A stretch of DNA of 64,000 nucleotides from Symbiotaphrina buchneri (GCA_001599915.1 BCIG01000007.1:767712-831711); one strand, 5' to 3'. Shown: positions 11,728-23,204, counted from the stretch's first letter. Numbers and translations are program-made. Notes: generated by a model from the letters alone, not told the origin.

Positions 11728-12405
11728 GAGTGCTGGATTAAAGGAGCAGAGGTGAAGGAGGGGGGACGGCGGTGTCTGAGTCTGGTGCGGTGTGGGGTTG
11801 GGAAGACAGCCTTGGCTAGATGACGCGCGAGCAAAGGGGGAAAGAGAGCTGAATGCAGGCGCTGCAGTGGAAGGGAAGCCTTATATCTCGTGTAATGCAG
11901 CTCTTGCTGCTGCCAGTGTCCGCTGCGGCTCTGCTTCATCGAGGACGATCGAAGGATAGGACGGGAGATGAAGGGTATACAGTTCATATCTGGCGCTTTA
12001 GCATTGTAACTTCTAGCTTCTTCTATTTTACTAGCCAGCTGGAGGAAACATATAGACAGGAGGTTTGGGTATTCCCTTTTCTATCACCATCATCAGCAGC
12101 AGCAGCGGGCTAGCTCTCTCTCCTTCCCTTCCTCCTCGTTCTATGGAATGTGATGTTCGTGCCTCCAGGCTGAGATAGCGCCCGAGTACAGATGGCGGGC
12201 TGGCGTATCGAATAACCCTCCGAATCGTTTTTCTGACCAGTCCATAAGGCCTGCAGCCAATAAATGCCGCGCCCTCCACGCCTAACCTTGCCTTCAGGCC
12301 CCTTACCCATCTCGCCGGCCCCAACGGCCAGCTCTCTCCCTCGCTCGCTCTCTCTCCCTCCCTCACTCTCCCTTCCGCCCCGTCACAAATCTTAAATCTC
12401 AAATC
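11728..12405. other. Convergent 3' intergenic region with CT-rich tracts
   Basis: This 678 bp lies between two convergent genes. It contains long pyrimidine tracts (around 12113-12135 and 12330-12375) and a short CAG run near 12090. No open frame has support. It is likely to hold the 3' UTRs of both genes. Confidence 0.6.
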
Positions 12406-14155
12406 CTAGATCTTCGCCCTCCCCTCCCTCCCGCCCCTCACCGGGCCCGTCCCTCTCCTCCACCCGGCCTGCTCCGCAATCATCTCCGCCGCGCGCTCCC
12501 CAACTCCAAGAACCGTCAACATCGGATTCACAGTCGTGATCTCCGGAAACACGCCTGCGTCCGCGATCCTCACTCCTTTTAATCCACGGATCCTTAAGGA
12601 GGGGTCGACCACGGCTAGTGGGTCCTTGGAAACGTCGCCCATTTTTGTGGTTCCGCACGGGTGGTACACCGTGTGCGCGGCGCGGCGCGCGTATTCGGAG
12701 AGATCCTCGTCGGAGGTTACAGCGGGCCCGGGGGCGACCTCGCGTTTGAGCCAGCGTGCAAAGGGCGGCTGGGAGGCGACGCGGCGCGCGGCGCGCAGGC
12801 CCGCGACGAGGGTGTCGGCGTCGTAGGCAGAGTCGTCGGTGAAGTACCGGAAGTCGAGCGCCGGCTTGACGGACGGGTCGGAGGAAGTGAGATAGAGTTT
12901 GCCCCGCGAGCGCGGGCGTGGGATGTTGGGCGTCATGCAGAAGGCGTCGATGGGCGTGGGATACCCCAGCCGGGAAGTGTTCAGGCAGAAGGGGATCTGG
13001 TAGCAGTGCATCATGATGTCGGCGGTGTGGGACTCGAGCGGGTCGGTGGGCGAGAGGGAGTTGGAGGGGGAGGGGGAGCGACGCAGGAAGATGCCCGCGT
13101 CGGAGTCCATTGTTGTTTGGTTCGGTGGTACGGGGGTGTTGAGTTCCCAGATTATGATTGTTTCCGGGTGGTCTTGTAGGTTGAGCCCGACGCCGGGGAT
13201 GTCGGCCACGACGGGGATGGAGAGCGCGGAGAGATCGGCAGAGGGCCCGATGCCGGAGAGGAGAAGCAGGCGGGGGGTGTCGACCGCGCCGGCGCAGAGG
13301 ATGGTTTCGGTGCGGGCGCGGAGGGAGGGGGTTTCGCCGCTCTGCAGCGTGACGGAGACGCCCGTGACTGTGTCGCCCTCGACGTTCACGCGGCCGACCC
13401 AGGCGTTAGTCAGGATGGTTAGGTTAGGGCGTTTCTCCTCACCCCTCAAAATGGGGTGGATATATGCCACGCTCGCGCTGCTGCGCCGGCCGTCGTCCGG
13501 GTTGTAGCTCACGCTGAAGAAACCTACGCCCTGCTCGATGGTGCCGGTGCGCCGGATCTGCTCGTTGAAGTCCTCGATCACGGGGATGGAGAGTGCGCTG
13601 CTGCAGGAGGACACCCAGTCCTTGCACAGCTGGTTCCGGTGCCGTGCGTGGACCGGCTGGACGGTGTTTCGTAGGTTGTCGAGTACGCGCGTGAAGGTGT
13701 CGAAACCCCACCCGGTGCAGCCCGCGCGCTCCCAGGCGGCGCAGTCGTAGGCTAACGGACGGAAGGAGATCAGTGTGTTGTGCGAGGAGCACCCGCCGAG
13801 GACTTTGGCGCGCGAATGGCGGATGTGGGAGTTGCCTAGGGGGGTATACGGTCAGTATCCTCTTTCATCCAGCCAAGGGCTCTTCTGAGCTATGGTGGTG
13901 TGGGGTCGTACCCATTGGTTGTTCAGTAGTTCCATAATCGTAATCAAGTTCCCCGCCTAATAGGCTCAACCAGTCTTTGAGCAGCAGCACGCGGTCATCC
14001 ATGAAGTCGCTGGGCCCGGCTTCGATGAGCAGCACGCGCTTGTGAGGCAGGTATTCGGCGAGCCGGCTGGCGATGACGCAGCCTGCGGTCCCGCCCCCGA
14101 CGATGATGTAGTCGTAGGAGGACGCCTCGGAGGGGTGCAGCGTGTTGGTCGTCAT
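12406..14155 (-). CDS. Choline oxidase (GMC flavoprotein)
   Basis: There are two exons, 14155-13912 and 13835-12406. The intron (GTACGA to CCCTAG) closes the frame to 557 residues. The protein is a GMC oxidoreductase with the ADP-binding motif [12 protein letters not shown] at residues ~14-25. The signature [12 protein letters not shown] includes His100, the position of the histidine that covalently holds FAD in bacterial choline oxidase. The C-terminal [13 protein letters not shown] and TVNPMLT carry the active-site His and Asn. Choline oxidase converts choline through betaine aldehyde towards glycine betaine. The C-terminus ends in AKI, a permissive peroxisomal targeting tripeptide, which would place H2O2 production in peroxisomes. 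A Met at 14248 is possible but would add a poor leader. It is divergent from the betaine aldehyde dehydrogenase gene. Confidence 0.93.
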
Positions 14156-14851
14156 GGTTGAGGAGGTGGGAGGTTGATGGTGGTGGAGGATGGAGATTGG
14201 GCGGAGGAGAAGGGGCACTCTTGGAAGTGGTCCTGTACTGGAGCACAAGAGGGCGGGAAGGGGGTATATTAATTGAATGGGGACTGTGAATAATATGGAT
14301 GTGTCTAGGAGAGCAATGTTTGTTGCCCCTAGTCTTCCGTCCTAATCTCTAAGAAATTTTCTGCCTCCTCCGCATTATTATCTTTGCTAATCACGTCAGG
14401 AGGTCCACAGTCGTGCGATAAGTGCCGAACCGGATAGCGCCAGATAGTGGGCTTGATAGCTCAGCCCTATATGGAAACCGTTGCCGGATCGAGTGAAAAT
14501 TCGCAGCGAAAAGAAAAAAAAAGACTGCGGATAATCGAGCCGCTAGTGTGATGCCCGGTAGAACCGTAGAAGCATTTTTGGTGCGAGTCTTGCTAGAAAC
14601 CGATTGGGCAAGGTTTTCCTGACGGAGCCCGGCGCTAGGCGATACGATTGGCCGGCTTGACCTCATTCGAGAGAGAGTTGAAATTTGGGCGGTGACGAGA
14701 GGATGCGGACACTGCTTGTTGCCTCTCGGTGGACGATGATATAGACAACTACACGTACTACTCTTTCTTTTTATTTTTGAGGCCTCCTGTGATAGCCAGG
14801 GCCATCTTCAATTATCCTCAACGTGCGAAAAATTTCCCCATCATCAGCATC
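14156..14851. promoter_or_regulatory. Shared divergent promoter of choline oxidase and BADH
   Basis: The 696 bp between two start codons must hold both promoters. An AT-rich stretch (TATATTAATT near 14262) lies upstream of the choline oxidase start. Two HGATAR-type sites are visible (near 14377 on the minus strand and 14415 on the plus strand). The head-to-head layout suggests co-regulation; I see no specific operator. Confidence 0.55.
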
Positions 14852-16426
14852 ATGGCAGACCCAACGACATACCCCTCCCGACAACTCTACTACAACGGGC
14901 AACCACAACGCGCAACCTCCGGCGAGACAATAACCTCCTACAACCCCTCGACCGGCTCTCCACTCTACACCATCCAAGTGGCCTCACACTCCGACATCGA
15001 CGCCGCCATCTCCTCCGCACAATCCGCCTTCCCCGCCTGGTCGCAGACGAACCCCATCGAGCGCGCCCGCATCCTGCTTAAAGCCGTGCAGATCCTCCGC
15101 GCACGCAACGACGAGATCGCGAAGATGGAGACGGATGATACGGGCAAACCCTTCTCCGAGACGAGTGCGGTGGACGTCGTTACCGGCGCGGACGTACTCG
15201 AGTTCTTCGCCCATGTCGTTGGCGGAGGCGGCATGAATGGCGAGACGGCGCGGTTGAGAGAGGATGCTTGGGTGTATACTGCGAAAGAGCCATTGGGTGT
15301 TTGTGCGGGCATCGGGGCATGGAACTATCCTATACAAATGTGCGCCCTATTCCTTGCCCCCCGAATGCTGTCCCAGCTTAACAACTGACCCTTTTTTCGC
15401 GCCAACAGTGCCCTCTGGAAATCCGCACCCTGTCTCGCAGCAGGGAACTGCATGATCTACAAACCCTCCGAATTCACCACCCTGCACGCCCTGACGCTCG
15501 CCTCCATCTTCACCGACGCCGGCGTGCCCCCAGGGGTGTTCAACATCGTCAACGGGCCCGGCTCCGTCGGCGCCTACCTCACGTCCCACCCCGGCATCGC
15601 CAAAGTATCGTTCACAGGCCAAGTCTCCACCGGCCAAAAAGTCGCCGCCGCCGCGGGCGCAGGCATGAAGTCCGTAACGATGGAACTGGGCGGCAAGAGC
15701 CCGCTGCTGATCCTCGAGGACGCAGATTTGGAGAATGCAGTCTACGGCGCTATGATGGCGAATTTCTTCTCCTCGGGCCAGGTCTGCACGAACGGCACGC
15801 GCGTCTTCGTCCCCGAGCGTATGCACGACGCTTTCGTCGCGCGCCTGCTGCAGAAAATGCCCGAGGTCCGCGCCGGCGACGTCATGCACCCGCACACCAA
15901 TTTCGGCCCGCTCGTCAGCAAAGCGCACTACGATAAAGTCACGCGCTATATCCGCGCCGGCATCGAGTCCGACCGGGCAAAACTCCTCTACGGCGGCGCC
16001 GAGCCTCCTCCCTCCCTATCTCCAAACTTCAAAGGTGGCTACTGGGTGCAGCCCACGATCTTCACCGCGTGCACCGACGACATGCTCATCGCGCGCGACG
16101 AGATCTTCGGGCCCGTGCTGTGCATCCTGACCTACACTTCCCTCGCAGAAGCCATCCAACGCGCCAACGCGACGCCGCTCGGGCTGGCCGCGGGGGTGTT
16201 TACGAGGGATGTTAATGCAGCGCATAAAGTGACGGCGAAGCTGCAGGCGGGCATCACGTGGGTTAATACCTGGGGAGAGAGTCCGGCGGAAATGAGTGTG
16301 GGCGGCTGGAAGATGAGTGGGTTGGGAGTGGAGAATGGGAGGAGGGGGCTGGAGGGCTGGGTTCGGAATAAAAGTACCCTCGTGGAGATGGGGGGGAGGG
16401 TGGGGACGGCGTTTGCGAAGTTGTGA
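14852..16426 (+). CDS. Betaine aldehyde dehydrogenase
   Basis: Two exons, 14852-15339 and 15409-16426, close to 501 residues. The intron sits within the conserved AWNYPIQ-IALWKS motif, so the junction is certain. It is an NAD(P)-dependent aldehyde dehydrogenase: the general-base Glu lies in VTMELGGKS (about residue 254) and the nucleophile Cys in GQVCTNGTR (about residue 289). The sequence around both sites matches the ALDH9/BADH group. It oxidises betaine aldehyde to glycine betaine, completing the step begun by the divergent choline oxidase. The start at 14852 was preferred to an upstream in-frame Met at 14729, which would add a hydrophobic leader with no match to the family. Confidence 0.94.
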
Positions 16427-16635
16427 GAGTTGGGATTATGGAGAGAAAGGGGGGAATAGGAGAGAGGGTGGTGCATTCATGGGCGTTGGGAAGTGGCGTC
16501 TGTTGTTGACTCGTGAGAGTCAGGTTGAAGAGAGGGCGCATTCTGCCAGCGTTTGCGTGCACGCTTCGTGATGGTTGTCTCCCTAAGGTAGGTAGGTGAA
16601 AAAAATGACCCTGGAAGGATGCGATCAATCGATAA

Positions 16636-17515
16636 AGCTCTGGTCTATCCGAATAAGACCATACCCAAAAACGGGACAAAAGAGCCATGCAAGCAGATAT
16701 TCTTCAAACTTGAAACGCACAACTGTCAAGTACGATACCGGTACAGAATCGAGAAATCCTCAATTTCAAGTGCACCACCTCAGAGGTTCTTCCCGTGCAT
16801 GCATAGCTTCAGCCTTCTGCTTCTTCCTCTCACATACGGCCTCATTTCACCTTCGTGCAAGACTCATGGTCGCTTGGGGTCCCTTCAAAATCATTCATAC
16901 AAGTCGGCGTGAAAAGTCCGGACGGACGGCGACCTTGGTGGACAGACAGACCAGTACCAGACGTTGCAGAGTCGCAGGATTGCACGATTGCAGCAGCGGA
17001 CAGCAAAGAAAGGTCTAGCGTGCAAACATGGAGAAGGAGGTTACTTGCCCTGTTTGGGCCACGCAGCTCCCTGGAAGAATAACGTAGCTGTTGTAGATAC
17101 AGCTATGTTCTGTCCGGCTACGAAATGTACTCAAAAAGGGGACATGAAAGTCATGCAAAGCAGATGATCATCTCAAAAGGTGAAGTTGAAAGACATGACA
17201 GTCACATTCGATATAGAATCGAGAAAAACAATTTCAAGTGGACTATCTCAAGGGTGTTCTCCGCATGAATTTCTTTCAGCCTTGGGGGCCTCCTTTCCGC
17301 CTTGGTCTGTCCCCAACCCCGGGGTTTCCTCCAAGATCATTCATACAAGTCGGCATGAGAAGTTCGGACGGACGGCGGGCGACCTTGGTGGACACACTAC
17401 TATCGGAGGTTGTAGAGTTGCAGGGTCTCAGCATACATCGAAGGTCTAGCGTTCCCGCGACAAATGGAGCTTACTTGCCCTATTTGGGCCGGACATCTCC
17501 CTGGAGAAAGAATAG
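16636..17515. repeat. Imperfect tandem duplication, about 465 bp period
   Basis: Copy A (16636-17085) and copy B (17100-17515) align throughout. Both contain TCATTCATACAAGTCGGC followed by a GACGGACGGC block and CGACCTTGGTGGACA, and both end in a CTTGCCCT-TTTGGGCC block. They differ by small indels and substitutions. Neither copy carries a convincing open frame. Confidence 0.85.
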
Positions 17516-17562
17516 CTAGGGGAGGGAGTTGCAGGGAATGCGCAGCAGCAGCGTAGGGGATG

Positions 17563-17569
17563 TATAAAA
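17563..17569 (+). promoter_or_regulatory. Putative TATA box (TATAAAA)
   Basis: TATAAAA lies about 100 bp upstream of the Met at 17668. This argues that the in-frame Met at 17560, which overlaps it, is not the real start. Confidence 0.5.
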
Positions 17570-17667
17570 TGGCTGGTGGATGGGTGAGCTGGATGTTATT
17601 CCTTATTTTCGCGTTTGCTTGCAGCTTTCAAGCGGTACCGAGAGCCCGTACCTTTGAAAAGGAAAAT

Positions 17668-19092
17668 ATGGATACTTCCGGAGGACGCACTGCCGTGCCG
17701 CGGTATTACGCTGCTGCTAATGTGGTTCATGAGCGGAGTACTCCTCCCGTGGAACATAAACAGGACAAAGCAAACCGCGTTCGGGATGCAGCCCGCGTCG
17801 GTGAGGAGTGGGAGGTGGAGGTGGGTCCTAGCACGCGTACTGCAGGTCTTGTGAGTGTTGGTGATGCCAGAATGGAAGATGAGGATGAAGATGAACAGGC
17901 GTTGTTGAATGACTCTGAGAACGATGAGGACGATGAGGAGTTTATGTGGCATGACCACCGTATCGGCGAAGTCTCGTTCTGCTTGCCGTGTCAGCGCAAG
18001 CTGCGCAAGCGTACCAACGGACAAGTCGGCTTTGCGCTGACTTTAGAGGAAGGAGCGATGCGGCTGCAGCAGCAAGCGAATGATGACGAGGAGGCCGACG
18101 ACGACGCGGCTACGCAGGATGGCGATGTTGTTGACTCCTCGGATATCGGCATCGACATCAACGCAACTCGCACGCCCGAGACTGATACTGCCACTTATGA
18201 GCATACCGCGATTTCAGGTGAACAGCTGAGCCCTGAGTCTGAACTTGACTTGCCAGAGGAGATGTCCACCATGGCATCCCTTCCGCACCTCAACATCAAC
18301 ACCCACAACGGCGGGACCAGGACGCGTCCGAACGGGATCAGCAACGGGATCACCACCAATGGCTCCACTCCCACGCCATACAACTCTCCCTCAACCGGCC
18401 TGACGCCCGCCACTGCATTCCATAGGCCCAACCCGAACACCATCGGCGGCAGCACCAGCGTGCACGCCATGGCTCACCTCGCACCCCTTCGCGGGGCCAG
18501 CAATCTGTCCCCCACCCTCCGCAAACGCCTGAACGCAAGCCACCACCTCACCCTCAACGCGGCCTTCAACTCCAACGGCGGTGCCACATCGCGCATCCCC
18601 CCGCCGCCGCCCTACGACCCGGCGCTGTTCCCGCAGTATGTGCACCAGCACGCGGTGAGCTTCCACTTGCAGCAGACGCTGGTTCAAGTCTATGGTGTAG
18701 AGAGGATTGTGCAGAAGCCGTTGTTGTTGGCGCTGTATCGGATTTATGAAAGGGATCAGATCAGAACGTCGCTGCTTGCCGGGAGGTACGAGAAGTGGGC
18801 GAGGAATTTGAGGGTGGGCGTTGTGGGGGGCTGGTGTGGACGGTGTAAGGACAGTTGGGAGGGGCTTGAGAAGGAGGATAGGGAGGAGGAGAGGGTCCTG
18901 GCTGGCAGGTTGGGAAAGGCGGAGAAAGAGGTGGGAAGGGAGTTGCAGAGGGTTGAGAAGGGGCTGGGGATTAGAGGGGAGGAGAGTGCGATGATGGTCA
19001 AGGGGATTGAAGAGGGCTTGACGTGTTCGTGCCAGTGTGAGTGCTGTGAGGGGTGTGGGGGAGAGGGAGAGGCAGAGGCGATGCAGCAGTGA
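17668..19092 (+). CDS. Uncharacterised acidic protein with Cys-rich tail
   Basis: I do not recognise this protein. From the Met at 17668 it has 474 residues; the frame is open from 17560, where the extra 36 residues would form a hydrophobic leader, so a secreted form cannot be excluded. It has a very acidic Asp/Glu segment (residues ~65-90), a C-x2-C pair in SFCLPCQRK, a disordered Ser/Thr/Asn/Pro middle, a Pro run, and a helical C-terminal domain starting near PQYVHQHAVSFHLQQTL. A further GRCKDSW motif and a cysteine cluster at the end (CSCQCECCEGC) may bind metal. It is followed in the same direction by another uncharacterised gene with a helical C-terminus. Confidence 0.7.
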   Translation: MDTSGGRTAVPRYYAAANVVHERSTPPVEHKQDKANRVRDAARVGEEWEVEVGPSTRTAGLVSVGDARMEDEDEDEQALLNDSENDEDDEEFMWHDHRIGEVSFCLPCQRKLRKRTNGQVGFALTLEEGAMRLQQQANDDEEADDDAATQDGDVVDSSDIGIDINATRTPETDTATYEHTAISGEQLSPESELDLPEEMSTMASLPHLNINTHNGGTRTRPNGISNGITTNGSTPTPYNSPSTGLTPATAFHRPNPNTIGGSTSVHAMAHLAPLRGASNLSPTLRKRLNASHHLTLNAAFNSNGGATSRIPPPPPYDPALFPQYVHQHAVSFHLQQTLVQVYGVERIVQKPLLLALYRIYERDQIRTSLLAGRYEKWARNLRVGVVGGWCGRCKDSWEGLEKEDREEERVLAGRLGKAEKEVGRELQRVEKGLGIRGEESAMMVKGIEEGLTCSCQCECCEGCGGEGEAEAMQQ

Positions 19093-20231
19093 GGGAAGGA
19101 AGGCAGCGTTCTTCTGCTGGTGATGATTGTCATCTGGACTTGGGTATGCGTGGATGGCCGGCTATCTGCGCTGTCCGGCGTTTTGATGGCCTTCTCCTGC
19201 AACTGGAGGCACGGGATTAGTATCCTGGAGAGTTTCCTTTGGGTCTCGGTCTCTGACAGCAGATGTCGAAGCCTGTGGGAACTGGAAATCAAAGGTATTG
19301 GCCTGGGGAAGGAAGGCATTGGATTAATGGCATTTCCTTCTTTGAACTGGATTAGTAGATTAATAGGCACATTCCTTTTTGACGAAGCAAAAGTGTTTCA
19401 TACTTGATGTATTGCTTGAGGGACAGCTCAAATAAGGGGTTTCAGGGTGAGAATAGCATAGAATACGCCTTGAGTTGGAAACCAGTGAACCACCAAGATG
19501 GACATTCGTCTGTGTGTACGAACGGTATGTCTTGAGGGGAAAGTATATAATTCACTCACCTGGATGACCACACCGAGGGAGAGAACTTTTCAAGACCAGA
19601 TTGCCCATATGTACACGCGCATTTGTGTATGCGTGTCCGGAGGACAGTCGTCCAAAGTCCAGCCCAAATCCGGTCAAAATCCACCCGGGTCCTCGAAAAC
19701 ACAATCCCCAACACGACCCATCCTATCAGCACATAGGACCGCTCCACAAGGGTAACTTCCCAGAACGGGTAAAGTAGCAGTAAAAAGAACAGATTTTTGT
19801 CCTAAACTGTCTGTCTCCATCTGGTCAAGCGCTCCTTTGCAAGACCGGTCTGACCAGATGCGGCGTGGGGAACTGCGATCCCTGGGAACGAGGACTTGCA
19901 ACCTCAGGGGCTACGCGACATGCGGCGGTTTTGATGAGGGGGGTATATAATACCCGTGCCTGGTCTGGGGGGCTGTTTCCTCTTTTCTTTTTTTTCCTCT
20001 TTTCTTTTTTTCTTTGCGCCTTCGTTCTGCGGTTGGCGGCGACAATTGGATTTATAGCAACACCAAACAGGACATTTGGGGGCAACACCAGGCACTCGCT
20101 CAGGGGAAGAAAAGGGCAAAGCGGACAAGACAACCCAACACCAACCACGAGCCTTCGTATCTGTGCAATCTATCAGCAAGCAGACAGACAGACACACCCG
20201 TTGGCACGATACCCTAACGCGTCACTGCACC
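19093..20231. other. Intergenic region and promoter of the 20.2 kb gene
   Basis: About 1.1 kb. Apart from the TATA element and pyrimidine tract near its right end I see nothing of note; frames on both strands are unsupported. Confidence 0.55.
19944..20025 (+). promoter_or_regulatory. TATA box and pyrimidine-rich initiator tract
   Basis: TATATAA at 19944-19950 is followed by a strongly CT-rich tract (about 19978-20022), the classic layout of strong fungal promoters. The predicted leader to the ATG at 20232 would be about 200 nt. Confidence 0.6.
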
Positions 20232-21279
20232 ATGTACAGCTTCTTCGCTCCCAGCAACTCGACGAACGCCCTCCTGCCGGCCCTCTCGGACGAGCAGCAG
20301 CAGTGGTACACGGACGAACAGCAATCGCTGCCGCCGCAGCAGCAGCACTGGTTTGAGCAGCAGCAGTGGTTCACGGAGCCCGCAGACCACCCTACAGTCC
20401 AGCGCCAGCGCAACCAGCAGCAGCATCATCAATCCGCCATCCAGCGCCCCCGCCGCTGGGGCCATCCCCGCCGAGCTTCAATGAATCCGCCTCTGGCACC
20501 CACCCAGCGTCCTCTTCCCGCACGTCTTCCTCCCGTGAGTCCCCGTCCCGGTCCGCCGCGCATTCCGCTCTCGCGGCCCAGCGGCACCGCGGGAAAAAGC
20601 ACCCTCGCCGCCAGCGATCTCCCGCCAAGGTGGCGCTCGCTGTCGCCTTACCCGGTTCGGTCGCCAGATCGGACCCTTTCGGCGTCGCCCTTGCGTTCTG
20701 CGGTCTCCTTCGCGGTCTTCGCGTTCTGCCTCTCCCTCTCCCAGCAGCAACGGCAGCACCAGCCACGGAAGCACCAGCAGCGGCACCAACAACAACAACA
20801 GCCACTCACCAGCCCGATTCAGGCCTCTACGCAGTTTCATCCAGCGGCACAACGCGCTGCTGTGGCGGCGCTCCCGCCTCCGCCAGTCACAAGACGTCGA
20901 ATACTGGACGACCGAGCTCGACCTCGTGCGCGCGCGGCGCGGGATCCTCGACGCCGTGTACCGGATCCTCGAGGCCGGGCTGGAAGCGCGCTCGCTGCGA
21001 AGAGCCGGTGCCGGAGGCGTGTGGCGCGATGCGGAGGCGGCTCTGGGGGGCTGGGTCCTGGGCGTGACGCAGGCGTGGGAGCTGAGGGTGATTGTGGCGA
21101 GGGAGAGGAGGGTGTTGAGGGAGGAGGAGGCGAGAGTGGTGAGAGGGTTGAATGGTCTTTGGAGGAGGGGCGTGGCGAGGGAGGAGGGGGAGATGTTTGA
21201 GAGGGTTTGTAGTTGGATGGATGGCTGGGGAGAGGATGGGTATGAGGCTGGTGAGGAGAGTGGGATGGAGGAGGAGTAG
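20232..21279 (+). CDS. Uncharacterised Gln/Ser-rich protein, frame uncertain
   Basis: I do not recognise this protein. The start (MYSFFAPSNS) lies in one frame with Gln/Trp repeats. The C-terminal half (FRPLRSFIQRH through SWMDGW to a TAG at 21277-21279) lies in another frame and is clearly coding-like and helical. The two frames join if one G is removed near 20702, where SASPLRS in one frame continues as SPSRSSRSASPSPSS in the other. An intron starting at GTGAGT (20535) is a less convincing alternative. A RIP-marked copy of the 3' end lies at 46.3-46.5 kb on the other strand, so the family has been duplicated. Codon use is very GC-rich at third positions. The exact protein is unresolved. Confidence 0.5.
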
Positions 21280-21952
21280 AGGTGGAGTGGAGCGCGGGGT
21301 GTGAGACTGATGTAGTATGGATCTTGCTACTGAGGGGGTCTTTTGAGCGGGTGGTGAGGAATGGTGTTTTGAGAAAAGCAGGATTAAAGCAAAGGAAGCA
21401 AGCTGGATCTTCTAATGACACATACGTATCCCGTTCACCTATCTCCGGGTCTATATATTGCTTATCTTTCATGAGTCAACGAGTCCATCGATTTTCGATC
21501 TTGCACATTCACTTGGATATATCAGGGACAGTTGCGGCTCATTGAGATATGAAGATTTGTCAACGATGTGTGCCACTGATGGAAACCTATCTGCGATCCT
21601 TTCGGTCCTATTCGTGAAAACGTCTTTGAAGGTCATGGTCGTGTGCATGTTGTTCGAAATGCGACGTCGGGTCTGTTGAACGAGGTACGTCGTGCTCAAT
21701 CCCCTTGCTCAGGGGGAAAGCTCGGGATTGGTCCCCGCGGCCGAGAGAGCAATCATTTATCATTTAGCTTCCCCCGCGCCGAGCCATCGCACAAGGCCGA
21801 GCATTCGTAGCCGGCCGCGATAAAGGCTTGATTTTCAGCCGTTTGCGCCGATAAACGTCCAGGGACTTGGCCTTGATAACAGCTTCATGCTTGGCCTGTA
21901 CGGCTCTTCCAGCACGAATTTCCAATCCAAGTAACAAGCCCTCAAGAGCAAG
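21280..21952. other. Upstream region of the hydroxyacid dehydrogenase
   Basis: The right half (from about 21606) is duplicated at 48.1 kb together with exon 1 of the following gene. No coding frame is supported. Confidence 0.6.
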
Positions 21953-23204
21953 ATGCCTGCCGAGCCCAAGAAGAAAGTCCTCTCCCTGCGGTACCCCGGC
22001 CACGCGGGCGAGGCTTACCTCCAGGACTTCGAATCGCAATATGAACTCCACGTAGCTCCTCCTCCTCCCATCCTCCCCGCCGCAACTGACCCAGCGAGCA
22101 CAGTATATCGAGCCGCGCGACGCCTCCGACCGGGCCGGCACAATCGCCGACATCCGCGCCAAAGTCTCCTCCGCCGGGCCCTTCGACGTCGTGATGGTGC
22201 TCATGGGCACACCCGCCTACGAGCCGATCGACGCATCGCTGCTCGAGGCCGTGCTGCCGCACTGCAAGTTGATTGTCTCGGCGTCGGCCGGGTACAATGA
22301 GTTCGACGTCGACTGGATGACGCGCAACGGCATCGTCTTCTGCAATTCCCGAAATGCCGTCTCGGAGTCTACCGCCGATATGGCGGTCATGCTTATGCTG
22401 ATGACGCTTCGTGATGCGAGTCTGGCGGAAAGACAGATTCGCCAGGGGGGATGGAGGGGCAAGATTGCGCCGACGAGGGATCCCAGTGGTATGACGCTGG
22501 GCATTGTGGGCATGGGCGCGATTGGGAAGGTAGGTCCTTCGCTGTCGTTTTCGTTGTCATCGAGGAGTGGATGGGAGGTGGTATAGCAATGTGCAAAATG
22601 CTGACCCCGGGAATAGCATATCGCCCGCAAAGCAGGCGCGTTCAACATGAAAGTCAAGTACTACAACCGGCGGCAACTGCCCGCCGACGAGGAGGGCAAG
22701 TATCAAGCCACGTACTGCGCCACGCTCGAGGAGCTGCTCGGCGCCGCGGACGTCGTTTCCATCAGCACGCCGCTCAACGCGGACACGACCGGCCTGATCG
22801 GCGCTAAAGAGTTTGCGCAGATGAAAGATGGCGTGTTCGTCATAAATACCGCCCGCGGCGCTGTCATTGATGAGCCGGCGTTCATTGAGGCGCTGGAGAG
22901 CGGGAAGGTCGCCCGTGCGGGGCTGGATGTTTTTGTGGGTGAGCCGAATATCAAGTAAGACTCTCTTTTCGTTGGTGCTCTTGTTATCATGCTTGATTGC
23001 GAATGGGCTGGAGAGACAGTGATAGCAGAAGGCTGATTTTAGAGCTGTAGTGAGTACTTTAGGAAGAGCGACAAGGTCTGCGTGCAGCCGCATATGGGCG
23101 GCTTGACGGATGTGGCGTGGCAGAAGGCGTTTCGGGAGTGCATGGAGAACATCAAGGCGTTCTTTTCGACGGGGAAGGCTATCAGTCCGGTGAATGTTGT
23201 TTAA
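21953..23204 (+). CDS. D-2-hydroxyacid dehydrogenase (glyoxylate reductase-like)
   Basis: Four exons (21953-22051, 22104-22529, 22617-22954, 23051-23204) close to 338 residues. All three introns have GT-AG ends and conserved-motif continuity. The NAD-binding motif GIVGMGAIG spans the second junction. The catalytic triad is visible as Arg in INTARGAVID, Glu in LDVFVGEP and His in QPHMGGLTD. The family reduces 2-keto acids such as glyoxylate or hydroxypyruvate to D-2-hydroxyacids; some fungal members are formate or mandelate dehydrogenase-like, and the exact substrate is open. The upstream region and exon 1 have a mutated copy at 48.1-48.6 kb. Confidence 0.93.

Larger units (their letters stand above)
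16427..17667. other. Intergenic region with tandem duplication
   Basis: The gap holds an imperfect tandem duplication (described separately) and the core promoter of the next gene. No supported coding frame is present. Confidence 0.6.

Noticed and set aside
17560-17667. Signal-peptide-like N-terminal extension of the 17.7 kb protein
   Set aside because: The upstream Met overlaps a TATAAAA box, so the hydrophobic stretch is probably leader DNA; kept only as an alternative.
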